A stretch of DNA of 8,182 nt from an uncultured Eubacteriales bacterium (GCA_902475515.1 CABSAB010000048.1:1-8182), one strand, 5' to 3'; positions 1 through 6,024 are shown, counted from the first letter of the stretch. Notes: a model not told the origin generated them from the letters alone. Made by a program: numbers and translations.

Positions 1-1
1 T

Positions 2-931
2 CCAGCGCTTTCCCCCCGCCGGGAGTACGGCCATGGCGCGTTGGTTGAAAAGGCACTGGCACCGGTTCTGCCCAGTGTGGAGGAGTTCCCCTATGCCATC
101 CGTGTGGTGTCTGACATTCTCTCCTCCAACGGTTCCACCTCCCAGGGCTCCATCTGCGGCACGACGCTGGCACTGATGGATGCGGGCGTTCCCATCAAGC
201 GGCCTGTGGCGGGCATCTCCTGCGGCCTGATCTCCGAGGGAGACAACTTCCGGACCTTTATCGACATCCAGGGTGTGGAGGACTTCCACGGCGAGATGGA
301 CTTCAAGGTGGCCGGTACTACTGAGGGCGTCACTGCCATCCAGATGGATCTGAAGAACGACGGTCTCACCATGGAGATCATTGAAAACGCCCTGGAGATC
401 TGCCGCAAGGCCCGGCTGGAGATCCTGGACGAGATCATGCTCCCCTGCATCCCCGCGCCCCGCAAGGAGGTCAGCGAGTACGCACCCAAGATGATTTCCA
501 TGAAGATTCCCGTGGAGAAGATCCGCGAGGTCATCGGTTCCGGCGGCAAGACCATTCAGAAGATCACTGCCGAGACCGGCGCAAAGATCGACATCGACGA
601 CGACGGCTCCATCTTCATCTCCGCAGTGGACGCCTCCGCCTGTAAGGCCGCCAAGACTGCCATCGACAACATCTGCTTTGTGCCTGAGGTTGGCAAGCTG
701 TACCACGGCAAGGTGGTGCGTATCATCCCCATCGGCGCCTTTGTGGAGCTGGCCCCCGGCAAGGACGGCATGATCCACATCTCCAAGCTGGAGAATCATC
801 GCGTGGAAAAGGTGGAAGACGTGCTGAATGTGGGCGATATGACCTGGGTCAAGGTCACCGACATCGACGAGAAGGGCCGCGTGAATCTCTCCCGCAGAGA
901 TGCGCTCCGTGAAATGGAGCAGAAGCAGTAA
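2..931 (+). CDS. pnp: Polynucleotide phosphorylase, C-terminal part (5' end outside window)
   Basis: This is the last 309 residues of polynucleotide phosphorylase, the phosphate-dependent 3'-5' exoribonuclease of RNA turnover. The frame is open to the left edge and begins inside the conserved SPRREYGHGA stretch, so the TTG at 41 is not a start. The second RNase PH core is represented by the segment with VED (Asp codon 281-283) and MDFK (Asp 299-301, Lys 305-307). These align with the catalytic Asp/Asp/Lys set (E. coli D486, D492, K494). A KH domain follows with its GSGG loop at 536-547. An S1 RNA-binding domain (about 692-895) ends in the typical VNLSRRDA. The protein stops about 10 residues after S1, without a long tail. 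An intrinsic terminator follows. Identification is very secure. The only visible variation is Glu in place of the usual Asp two residues before MDFK's Asp (HGEMDFK for the common LGDMDFK). Confidence 0.97.
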   Translation, partial: PALSPRREYGHGALVEKALAPVLPSVEEFPYAIRVVSDILSSNGSTSQGSICGTTLALMDAGVPIKRPVAGISCGLISEGDNFRTFIDIQGVEDFHGEMDFKVAGTTEGVTAIQMDLKNDGLTMEIIENALEICRKARLEILDEIMLPCIPAPRKEVSEYAPKMISMKIPVEKIREVIGSGGKTIQKITAETGAKIDIDDDGSIFISAVDASACKAAKTAIDNICFVPEVGKLYHGKVVRIIPIGAFVELAPGKDGMIHISKLENHRVEKVEDVLNVGDMTWVKVTDIDEKGRVNLSRRDALREMEQKQ

Positions 932-945
932 AACAGCTCAAATTG

Positions 946-975
946 AACCGACAGGCATATGCCTGTCGGTTTTTT
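946..975 (+). terminator. Intrinsic terminator of pnp
   Basis: A perfect 11-bp stem (946-956 with 961-971) with an ATAT loop starts 14 bases after the pnp stop codon. A run of six T (970-975) and further T-rich DNA follow. This should end pnp transcription. Confidence 0.93.
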
Positions 976-1000
976 GTCTGTTTTATTTGCTTCTGCTCCC

Positions 1001-1029
1001 TTGACAAGTTTTGTGAAATTCGCTACAAT
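1001..1029 (+). promoter_or_regulatory. Strong sigma-A promoter for the small membrane protein gene
   Basis: The -35 box TTGACA (1001-1006) is perfect, the spacer is 17 bp, and the -10 box TACAAT (1024-1029) has one mismatch to TATAAT. Transcription would start near 1036, giving a leader of about 60 nt before the ATG at 1098. It lies directly after the pnp terminator, so the gene is an independent unit. Confidence 0.88.
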
Positions 1030-1097
1030 GAGGGTGCCAAGAGCACCGCTCTTATGTGCACAATTACCCACACACTCTGACAGAAAGGATGGTATCT

Positions 1098-1385
1098 ATG
1101 AAGATCGATGAAATGCAGCAAGAAGATCTGTACGGCGATTGGAACATGTCTCTCAAAAAGACTCAGAATTACGCAACACCCGATCCGGAATCGAAGTCTC
1201 GCTGGAAATGGCCCAAACCCGGTAAGCTGGATGAGCTGGAAGCGACCTTTGAAATAGCCGCCATCCTCACCCTGATCTGCGGCTTGGTCTCCCCGGCCCG
1301 TCAGGCTTTCTGGATCACGCTGATCGTGCTTGGTGTGCTGGCTTTTATCACCCATGTAGTGCAAAGCCGCATGCACTTTCTCTGA
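1098..1385 (+). CDS. Small two-helix membrane protein, function unknown
   Basis: A 95-residue protein that I do not recognise. The ATG at 1098 is chosen because AAAGGA lies 8 bases upstream. A GTG at 1056 in the same frame lacks a ribosome binding site. Residues 1-48 are polar and charged, with a basic-aromatic patch near residues 33-41 (KSRWKWPKP). Two hydrophobic segments follow (about residues 50-65 and 70-88), joined by a very short turn (SPARQ), so the protein is probably a hairpin in the membrane. It ends seven residues later. The gene has its own promoter and terminator and so is monocistronic. There is no signal peptide and no known motif. It could be a small membrane regulator or a structural protein, but nothing in the sequence decides this. 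Confidence 0.8.
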   Translation: MKIDEMQQEDLYGDWNMSLKKTQNYATPDPESKSRWKWPKPGKLDELEATFEIAAILTLICGLVSPARQAFWITLIVLGVLAFITHVVQSRMHFL

Positions 1386-1391
1386 CACAAT

Positions 1392-1429
1392 GCCCCGCTG
1401 ATGGATCAAACATCAGCGGGGCCATTTTT
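1392..1429 (+). terminator. Intrinsic terminator of the small membrane protein gene
   Basis: A perfect 12-bp GC-rich stem (1392-1403 with 1411-1422) with a 7-nt loop begins six bases after the stop codon and is followed by five T (1425-1429). On the minus strand the stem would follow the acidic protein gene but lacks a good U-tract, so efficient bidirectional termination is doubtful. Confidence 0.92.
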
Positions 1430-1430
1430 C

Positions 1431-1649
1431 TTATTCCTCCGGCTCCAGCCACTGGAACGTGTCATAGTAGCCGTAGTAGTCCTCCAGGTTTTCCCTGGCC
1501 TCCTCTTCGGTGTAACCGGGCATGACCCCGGAATCGTCCTCGTTGCTGAGGATCACCTCAAACCCTGCTTCCCCGCCGGCGATGGCCATAAAAATCTCAT
1601 CGCCGAAGCTGTCGTCATTCTCGTTGATCTTTGCGATCCATTTTGCCAT
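1431..1649 (-). CDS. Small acidic protein, function unknown
   Basis: A 72-residue protein, strongly acidic (about 20 Asp/Glu against three Lys/Arg) and without a membrane segment or signal peptide, so probably cytoplasmic. The start at 1649 has GGGAG nine bases upstream and a good promoter behind it. The N-terminal half (MAKWIAKINEN, then GDEIFMAIAGGEAGFEVILSNED) looks like a small beta-rich fold. The C-terminal half is an acidic, Tyr-rich tail (EEEARENLEDYYGYYDTF). I do not recognise the family. It converges on the membrane protein gene at 1098-1385 and diverges from the gene at 1795. A real gene is likely because promoter, ribosome binding site and ORF agree in position. Confidence 0.75.
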   Translation of the reverse strand: MAKWIAKINENDDSFGDEIFMAIAGGEAGFEVILSNEDDSGVMPGYTEEEARENLEDYYGYYDTFQWLEPEE

Positions 1650-1690
1650 GATCTGTCACTCCCGCTTTTCGGAATTGTATTGTCAGCATG

Positions 1691-1719
1691 ATTATACGCA
1701 CTTCTCATGGGAATGTAAA
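1691..1719 (-). promoter_or_regulatory. Promoter of the small acidic protein gene
   Basis: Read on the minus strand, the -35 box is TTTACA (1719-1714), the spacer is 17 bp and the -10 box is a perfect TATAAT (1696-1691). Predicted transcription starts near 1684, about 35 nt before the ATG. Confidence 0.82.
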
Positions 1720-2559
1720 GGGGAATCTATAGACATTTTTCCTGATTTTCCGTATAATGTTTTTCATCCGATAAAAAGCAGGAGGAGGATTCCCATGAAT
1801 CAATGCAGAATCACTGTTCTGAAATGCACCTTTGACCAAGCGCTTAAAGATACGTACATCCCTGACCCAGACTATGGGCCGTGCCCTTACTTCCAGCCTG
1901 GGCAGGTATTTTACAGCAAGGAGGGCGAGCAGCCCGAAGGCTTCGGCTGTAAGATTGGCTGGAAGTCCATCCAGGACGAGGCCAAGGGGATGACCCAGCC
2001 CCAGCCGGCGTTTTTTGAGGGGCGGCCCCATGTGGTGTGCTGCAATGATGGATGTCGACCGGTGATTTTTTTGCTGGAGAGCGTGGAGGAATAAGCATTG
2101 CATACAAAATGGCGGCGGGGGATCTACCTGGTGGGCGGCGGCTATCTTGAGAAGCTTCAGCCCCAAGACCAAGGACGCCGCCCCCATCAGGATAAAGCCC
2201 GCCCATAAAGCGTTCCAATGGGATGCTCGGGTATCAAACATCCAATGGAGCAGCCTGTTCCACGGCTCCCACTCCACGGCGATGGCCGCAAGGTCAAACA
2301 GCAGATAGCCGCCGCCCACCAGGTAGATCCAACGCCACCAAAAATTATGGCGCCTGTTCTGGATAAAAGTCACGATTCCCAGCAGGCACAGCACCGCCAG
2401 AAATCCCATCAATCCGAAATACAGCGGTCCCCGGCGCTCCATCAAGCCCATCCAAAAGGCCGCATAGCCCTCCCGGTCCAGCAACGCCCACACACGATGC
2501 AGGTGAAACAGGCCGAAAAACAGGAAAAACCATGGTTCAAAGGCTCTGATCTGCTTCAT
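1705..2559 (-). CDS. Four-helix membrane protein with abnormal read-through C-terminus
   Basis: Residues 1-138 (2146-2559) form a coherent integral membrane protein with four predicted helices (about residues 9-27, 46-66, 75-96, 114-136) and many aromatic residues (PWFFLFFGLFHLHRVWALLDRE at the N-terminus). I do not recognise a named family. The ATG directly follows the stop of the ABC-F gene (TAAATG). AAGGAG inside that gene lies 6 nt upstream, so translation is coupled. After residue 138 the frame enters an inverted copy of the gene's own codons for roughly residues 78-87. It then continues 138 more residues antisense through the complete TIGR04076 gene to a stop at 1705. That tail has no protein-like pattern, so the natural stop was probably lost. 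The biologically meaningful part is residues 1-138. The gene may be functional with an extended tail or be 3'-damaged. Confidence 0.6.
   Translation of the reverse strand: MKQIRAFEPWFFLFFGLFHLHRVWALLDREGYAAFWMGLMERRGPLYFGLMGFLAVLCLLGIVTFIQNRRHNFWWRWIYLVGGGYLLFDLAAIAVEWEPWNRLLHWMFDTRASHWNALWAGFILMGAASLVLGLKLLKIAAAHQVDPPPPFCMQCLFLHALQQKNHRSTSIIAAHHMGPPLKKRRLGLGHPLGLVLDGLPANLTAEAFGLLALLAVKYLPRLEVRARPIVWVRDVRIFKRLVKGAFQNSDSALIHGNPPPAFYRMKNIIRKIRKNVYRFPFTFP
1730..1758 (+). promoter_or_regulatory. Promoter of the TIGR04076-family gene
   Basis: The -35 box is TAGACA (1730-1735, one mismatch), the spacer is 17 bp and the -10 box is a perfect TATAAT (1753-1758). Its -35 is only 10 bp from the -35 of the divergent minus-strand promoter, so two polymerases could hardly bind at once. 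The predicted leader is about 30 nt. Confidence 0.85.
1795..2094 (+). CDS. TIGR04076-family protein
   Basis: A 99-residue Cys-rich cytoplasmic protein. The start is fixed by a strong AGGAGGAGG site (about 1780-1788) and a consensus promoter. The opening CRITVLKCTF, then GPCPYF, PGQVFY, EGFGCKIGW and the closing VCCNDGCRPVIF match my recollection of the TIGR04076 family, small proteins of unknown function common in Clostridia. Cysteines lie at residues 4, 11, 30, 52, 82, 83 and 87, which hints at metal binding or redox chemistry (inference). Length is typical. No terminator is visible after the stop. The whole gene is also crossed by an antisense reading frame from the membrane protein gene to its right, which is discussed as a finding. 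Confidence 0.88.
   Translation: MNQCRITVLKCTFDQALKDTYIPDPDYGPCPYFQPGQVFYSKEGEQPEGFGCKIGWKSIQDEAKGMTQPQPAFFEGRPHVVCCNDGCRPVIFLLESVEE
2120..2147. repeat. Inverted repeat, left arm (28 bp perfect)
   Basis: These 28 bases are the exact reverse complement of 2303-2330. Weaker similarity continues outwards to about 2101: over 2110-2147 it is 35 of 38, and over 2101-2147 it is 39 of 47. This arm is antisense to the membrane protein frame and starts 25 bases after the TIGR04076 gene stop. Confidence 0.93.
2303..2330. repeat. Inverted repeat, right arm (28 bp perfect)
   Basis: Partner of the arm at 2120-2147, separated from it by 155 bp (2148-2302). It encodes, on the minus strand, the WIYLVGGGYL stretch of the third membrane helix, which fits its protein context. 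This arm is therefore the original and the left arm the copy. Confidence 0.93.
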
Positions 2560-4341
2560 TTATGTCTCCTTCTGGGCCTCGATCTTCTCCGCCAGCTCAT
2601 TGAGGTACACCCAGCGCTCCATTTTCTGATCCAGCTGCACCTCCAGCTCTGTCTTTTCCGCTGTGAGGCGCTCCAGTGCCGTGTAATCGGTGGCGGCCGT
2701 TTCCATCTCCGATTCCACTGCCGCAATTTTCTCCTCCAGAACGGCGATCTCGCCGTCGATGGCGTCATATTCCCGCTGTTCCTTGTAGGAAAAGCGCAGT
2801 TTTTCCTGCTTTTCCCGCTGGGGTTTGGGGGTTCTGGGCTCCTTCTTCTCCAAATTTTCCTCCGGCTGGCGCTTTTCCAGATAGTCACTGTAGCCGCCGG
2901 TGTAGCGGTTTACCTGCCCCTCCGGCGTCACTTCGAATATCTGCGCGGCGACCTTATCCAGAAAATAGCGGTCGTGACTGACTGCCACTACAATGCCGTC
3001 AAAACCCGCGAGATAGTCCTCCAATATGGTCAGGGTCTCAATATCCAGATCATTGGTGGGCTCGTCCAGCAGCAGCACATTGGGCGCTGTCATGAGTACA
3101 CCCAGCAGATAAAGCCGCCGCCGTTCCCCGCCGGAAAGGGCACCGATGGTGCTGTATTGCAGGTCTCCGTCAAACAGGAACCGCTCCAGCATCTGGGTTG
3201 CGCTGAAGGTCCCCTCCCGGGTACGGACCGAGGCGGCGATCTCGTGAATATAGTCATAGGGCCGCTGGCTAAGATCCAGTTCTTTTCCCTCCTGGGAGAA
3301 ATAGCCGATCTTCACAGTCTGTCCCACCCGGACCTCACCCCCATCGGGTAAGCTGCATCCGGCAATGAGATTCAGAAGTGTGGACTTCCCCGCCCCGTTG
3401 CAGCCCACTACGCCGATGCGGTCATCCCGCAGAAACTGGTAGGAAAAGGGCCGCAGGATGGGCCTTCCGTCAAAGGACTTCTCCACCTCCACAAGCTCTA
3501 TGGTCTGCTTTCCCAGCCGGGAAGCCATGGAGGTCATCTGGGTCTGGGCCTGGGTCTCCGGGGCATCCATGGCCTTTAGCTCCTCATAGCGGCGGATGCG
3601 GTCCTTGGCTTTGGTGCCCCGGGCCTGGGGGCCGCGAATGATCCACTGGTACTCCCGCCGGAGAATGGTTTGGCGCTTGCGCTCCGCCGCCTCCGCGTAG
3701 TCATAGCGCTGCTGGCGAAGCTCCAGGTATTTGGAATAGTTGGCCTCATAGTAATAGACGCTCCCCCGCTCCACCTGGGCAATGCGGTTGCACACCCGCT
3801 CCAGAAAATAGCGGTCATGGGTCACCATCAGCAGGCCGCTCCGGAACTTCCGTAACCACTGCTCCAGCCACTCTACCATATAAGCATCCAAGTGGTTGGT
3901 GGGCTCATCCAGGATCAGCACCTCCGCTGGGTGGATCAGGGCGGTAGCCAGGGCCACGCGCTTTTTCTGGCCGCCGGACAGAGTTCCCATCTTTAATGTC
4001 ACATCCGGAAGTCCCAGGCGGCTGAGCATGGTCTTGGCCTCGTACTCCTTGAGGCTGCGGAACTCCGCCGGGTGCCCCAGAAACACCTGTTCCAAGATGG
4101 TGGCCTCCGGGTCCTGCTCCGGGTTCTGGCGGAGAAAGCTCACCTGTACCCCCGGGTCCAGGGTCACCGTTCCCTCATCCGGCGTTTCCGTCCCGGCACA
4201 GATGCGGAGCAGGGTGCTTTTTCCCGTGCCGTTGATGCCGATAACACCGATCTTCTCCCCTGCGGAGAGATACAGGCTCACATCACAGAGCAGGGTCTTC
4301 ATGCCGTAGTTTTTATGGATATGTTCTGCTGACAGAAGCAT
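2560..4341 (-). CDS. uup: ABC-F ATPase, Uup/YfmR type
   Basis: A 593-residue soluble protein with two ABC ATPase domains and no membrane segment, the ABC-F layout. Members act on the ribosome during translation, and Uup-type members help resolve stalled or misassembled ribosomes. Domain 1: Walker A GINGTGKST (35-43), signature LSGGQ (121-125), Walker B ending LDEP (144-147), H-switch VTHD (173-176). The interdomain linker (about 195-270) is charged, with RGPQARGTKAKDRIRR, as in Uup. Domain 2: Walker A GCNGAGKST (313-321), LSGGE (402-406), LLLDE (423-427), VSHD (454-457). The C-terminal 100 residues form a charged coiled coil (FSYKEQREYDAIDGEI...), the Uup C-terminal domain. Both catalytic Glu are present. 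The ATG at 4341 has GAGAGGAA 8 nt upstream, overlapping the end of the MATE gene 14 bp away. An antibiotic-resistance ABC-F is less likely because of the Uup-type C-terminus. Confidence 0.92.
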   Translation of the reverse strand: MLLSAEHIHKNYGMKTLLCDVSLYLSAGEKIGVIGINGTGKSTLLRICAGTETPDEGTVTLDPGVQVSFLRQNPEQDPEATILEQVFLGHPAEFRSLKEYEAKTMLSRLGLPDVTLKMGTLSGGQKKRVALATALIHPAEVLILDEPTNHLDAYMVEWLEQWLRKFRSGLLMVTHDRYFLERVCNRIAQVERGSVYYYEANYSKYLELRQQRYDYAEAAERKRQTILRREYQWIIRGPQARGTKAKDRIRRYEELKAMDAPETQAQTQMTSMASRLGKQTIELVEVEKSFDGRPILRPFSYQFLRDDRIGVVGCNGAGKSTLLNLIAGCSLPDGGEVRVGQTVKIGYFSQEGKELDLSQRPYDYIHEIAASVRTREGTFSATQMLERFLFDGDLQYSTIGALSGGERRRLYLLGVLMTAPNVLLLDEPTNDLDIETLTILEDYLAGFDGIVVAVSHDRYFLDKVAAQIFEVTPEGQVNRYTGGYSDYLEKRQPEENLEKKEPRTPKPQREKQEKLRFSYKEQREYDAIDGEIAVLEEKIAAVESEMETAATDYTALERLTAEKTELEVQLDQKMERWVYLNELAEKIEAQKET

Positions 4342-4355
4342 GGATCAAATTCCTC

Positions 4356-5729
4356 TCAAATGGTCTTGGGCGTCTCATCCCTGCCCAGCTTCCGGTAGGC
4401 CGTCAGCAGGAAGGTGGTGAAGCAGGTCACGGCGGAGATGGTATCCGCCACGGGCTCCGCCGCAAACACGCCCGTAATACCGAAGCCAATGCGGGGCAGA
4501 ATCAGAATCAGGGGGATCAGCAGGACCACCTTCCTAAACAGTGCAAAGAATGTGGCCTTCTTTCCCTCGCCCATGGCCACAAAGGTATTCTGCGCTGCCA
4601 TTTGCAGACACATAATAAAGTTCATACAGTAGAACACCCGGAACATGGGGATGGCCGTCTCCAAAAGAGAAGGGTCGCTGTTGAATATCCGGATCAGCTG
4701 GGCCGGGAAGAGCATCAGCACCAGCCATGCCAGCACCGCATAGACCGTACAGAATTTCACCAGGAACCAGAAGCTCTGCTTCACCCGGCCATATTCCCCG
4801 GCGCCGAAGTTATAGCCCGTCACCGGCTGGGCCCCCTGGGCAAAGCCGCTCATGGGCATAATGATGATCTGACTGACGGAGGTGGCAACAGTCATCACCG
4901 TCACATAAATATCCCCGCCGAACCGGCTGAGGCTGGCGTTGAACACAGCGGAGATGGCCGCCTCCGTGATATTCATGATAAAGCCGGAAAAGCCCAGACC
5001 CATGATCCGTCCGGCTACCTTGCCCTCCAGCCGGAGGTTCTTTGCCCGGACCCGGACCAGATTCTTCTTCCCCCGCAAAAACAGCAGGATCCAAACTGCC
5101 GAGACCGTCTGGGAGATCACTGTGGCAATGGCAGCCCCAGACACGCCCATGTTGAACACAAAAATAAAGACGGGGTCCAGGACGATATTGCATACGGCGC
5201 CGATCAGCACCGTCATCATGCCGGTCTTGGTAAAGCCCTGGGCATTGAGGAAGGGGTTGAGCCCCAAGGTGAACATTACAGCCAAAGACCCCATCAGATA
5301 AATGCTGATATACTGGTTTGCATAGGGATAGGTGGCATCGCTGGCCCCAAAGAGATAGAGAATGGGCCGCTTGACAAGAAAACAGATCAGCGGCACAAAG
5401 ATGCCGAAGATCAAAAGGAGGGTAATGCTGTTTCCCAGCACCTTTTCCGCGCCGTCATCATCCTTAGCCCCCCGCAATATGGACGTCAGAGGCCCGCCGC
5501 CGTTGCCCACCAGATAGGAAAAGGCCGCGATAGACATGGTGATGGGATAGCACAGGCCAATGCCCGTCAGCGCCGTCTGGCCCACCCCTGCCAGGTGCCC
5601 GATATAGATACGGTCCACCACGGAATACAGGGCGTTGACCAGCATGGCCGCGATCATCGGCAGGGCCAGGCGAGTGATGGTCTTGGAAATGCTGCCCTTT
5701 GAAAAATCATTCTGCTGCGTCATAATCAA
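4356..5729 (-). CDS. MATE-family multidrug/cation efflux transporter
   Basis: About 457 residues and roughly 12 hydrophobic helices, the usual MATE size. The two halves repeat the family pattern: LVNALYSVVDRIYIGHLAG with TALTGIGLCYPI in the first, and AISAVFNASLSRFGGD with MPMSGFAQGAQPVTGYNFGA in the second. The overall pattern resembles MepA/DinF-like members. These proteins export organic cations or drugs in exchange for Na+ or H+; the substrate here is unknown. The start is ambiguous. AGAAAGGAA (5744-5736) stands 7 nt from a TTG at 5729 (GGA core to start) but 13 nt from the ATG at 5723, so TTG is taken as the start; the difference is two residues. It is the first gene of the leftward operon with the ABC-F and four-helix membrane protein genes. 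Confidence 0.93.
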   Translation of the reverse strand: MIMTQQNDFSKGSISKTITRLALPMIAAMLVNALYSVVDRIYIGHLAGVGQTALTGIGLCYPITMSIAAFSYLVGNGGGPLTSILRGAKDDDGAEKVLGNSITLLLIFGIFVPLICFLVKRPILYLFGASDATYPYANQYISIYLMGSLAVMFTLGLNPFLNAQGFTKTGMMTVLIGAVCNIVLDPVFIFVFNMGVSGAAIATVISQTVSAVWILLFLRGKKNLVRVRAKNLRLEGKVAGRIMGLGFSGFIMNITEAAISAVFNASLSRFGGDIYVTVMTVATSVSQIIIMPMSGFAQGAQPVTGYNFGAGEYGRVKQSFWFLVKFCTVYAVLAWLVLMLFPAQLIRIFNSDPSLLETAIPMFRVFYCMNFIMCLQMAAQNTFVAMGEGKKATFFALFRKVVLLIPLILILPRIGFGITGVFAAEPVADTISAVTCFTTFLLTAYRKLGRDETPKTI

Positions 5730-5762
5730 TTTCGATTCCTTTCTAAAAAAGTCTTTCTAATA

Positions 5763-5791
5763 AGTATAGCACGGAATGCTTCACTTGTCAT
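5763..5791 (-). promoter_or_regulatory. Promoter of the MATE/ABC-F operon
   Basis: On the minus strand the -35 box is ATGACA (5791-5786), the spacer is 17 bp and the -10 box is TATACT (5768-5763). A TG one base upstream of the -10 box makes it an extended -10. Predicted transcription starts near 5757, about 28 nt before the MATE start. Confidence 0.75.
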
Positions 5792-5826
5792 GTTCTTTTG
5801 CTCCTTTCGCGAATTTTCATATCGTA

Positions 5827-5844
5827 TTGATAACTATATATCAA
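5827..5844. promoter_or_regulatory. Symmetric operator-like site in divergent region
   Basis: TTGATA-N6-TATCAA is a perfect 6-bp inverted repeat with a 6-bp AT centre. It lies 35 bp upstream of the -35 box of the MATE operon promoter. The form suits a dimeric helix-turn-helix repressor or activator, but no regulator gene is in the window and the region is AT-rich, so chance is not excluded. Confidence 0.4.
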
Positions 5845-5871
5845 AATTGTTCTTATTTTATTGGATTTTTG

Positions 5872-5908
5872 CGGAAAAACATCGGTTTTTTCCGAGAAAA
5901 AAGTCTCG
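5872..5908. other. Two abutting inverted repeats in AT-rich intergenic DNA
   Basis: CGGAAAAA (5872-5879) pairs with TTTTTCCG (5887-5894) around a 7-nt loop. CGAGA (5893-5897) pairs with TCTCG (5904-5908) around a 6-nt loop. They share two bases, so only one can form fully. They lie between the divergent promoters and may be protein sites or chance. The gene-free stretch 5730-6024 (295 bp) otherwise holds the two promoters, the operator-like site and the leader hairpin. Confidence 0.3.
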
Positions 5909-5966
5909 AATTTGTGGGTAAATTACACAATAATCTACCGATCTCATATACCCCGCGCCTTTTTTG

Positions 5967-5975
5967 TGCTATACT
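5967..5975 (+). promoter_or_regulatory. Extended -10 promoter of the acyltransferase/ligase operon
   Basis: TG at 5967-5968, one base, then TATACT (5970-5975) form an extended -10 element. The sequence at the -35 distance (5947-5952, TATACC) is poor, which fits reliance on the TG motif. The predicted start near 5982 leaves a leader of about 43 nt. Confidence 0.65.
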
Positions 5976-5985
5976 ATGTTGGTAA

Positions 5986-6000
5986 TGCGGCACTGCCGCA
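5986..6000 (+). promoter_or_regulatory. Leader hairpin/palindrome next to start of transcription
   Basis: TGCGGC-ACT-GCCGCA is a perfect 6-bp GC-rich stem with a three-base loop. It lies just after the predicted transcription start and 10 bases before the AGAGGAA ribosome binding site at 6011-6017. It could be a stabilising 5' hairpin or an operator. It has no T-run, so it is not a terminator. Confidence 0.4.
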
Positions 6001-6024
6001 AGAGGAAAAGAGAGGAACAAAACT

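Noticed and set aside
1056..1097. GTG start giving a 109-residue version of the small membrane protein
   Set aside because: There is no ribosome binding site before the GTG, whereas AAAGGA is well placed for the ATG at 1098.
1522..1794. In-frame upstream extension of the TIGR04076 gene
   Set aside because: It crosses the promoter and the antisense acidic protein gene. The strong ribosome binding site and TATAAT place the real start at 1795.
2095..2160. Reading the left inverted arm as an intrinsic terminator
   Set aside because: The partner arm is 155 bp away and no T-run follows either arm, so it does not fit a terminator.
2098..2208. Short TTG-start frame (36 residues) after the TIGR04076 gene, with a good GGAGGA site
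   Set aside because: In the present orientation it encodes no plausible protein (ends QGRRPHQDKARP). It becomes meaningful only if the segment between the inverted arms flips, so it is kept as part of the inversion hypothesis and not as a gene.
2218..3351. Long plus-strand open frame of 377 codons
   Set aside because: It is antisense to the membrane protein and the ABC-F gene, whose motifs are unmistakable. Its translation is rich in His, Gln, Leu and Pro with no domain, and there is no ribosome binding site. It is open because of GC-rich codon bias on the other strand.
4602..5702. Long plus-strand open frame of 366 codons
   Set aside because: Fully antisense to the MATE gene and typical of shadow frames (His, Asp, Gln and Gly rich, no hydrophobic or domain pattern).
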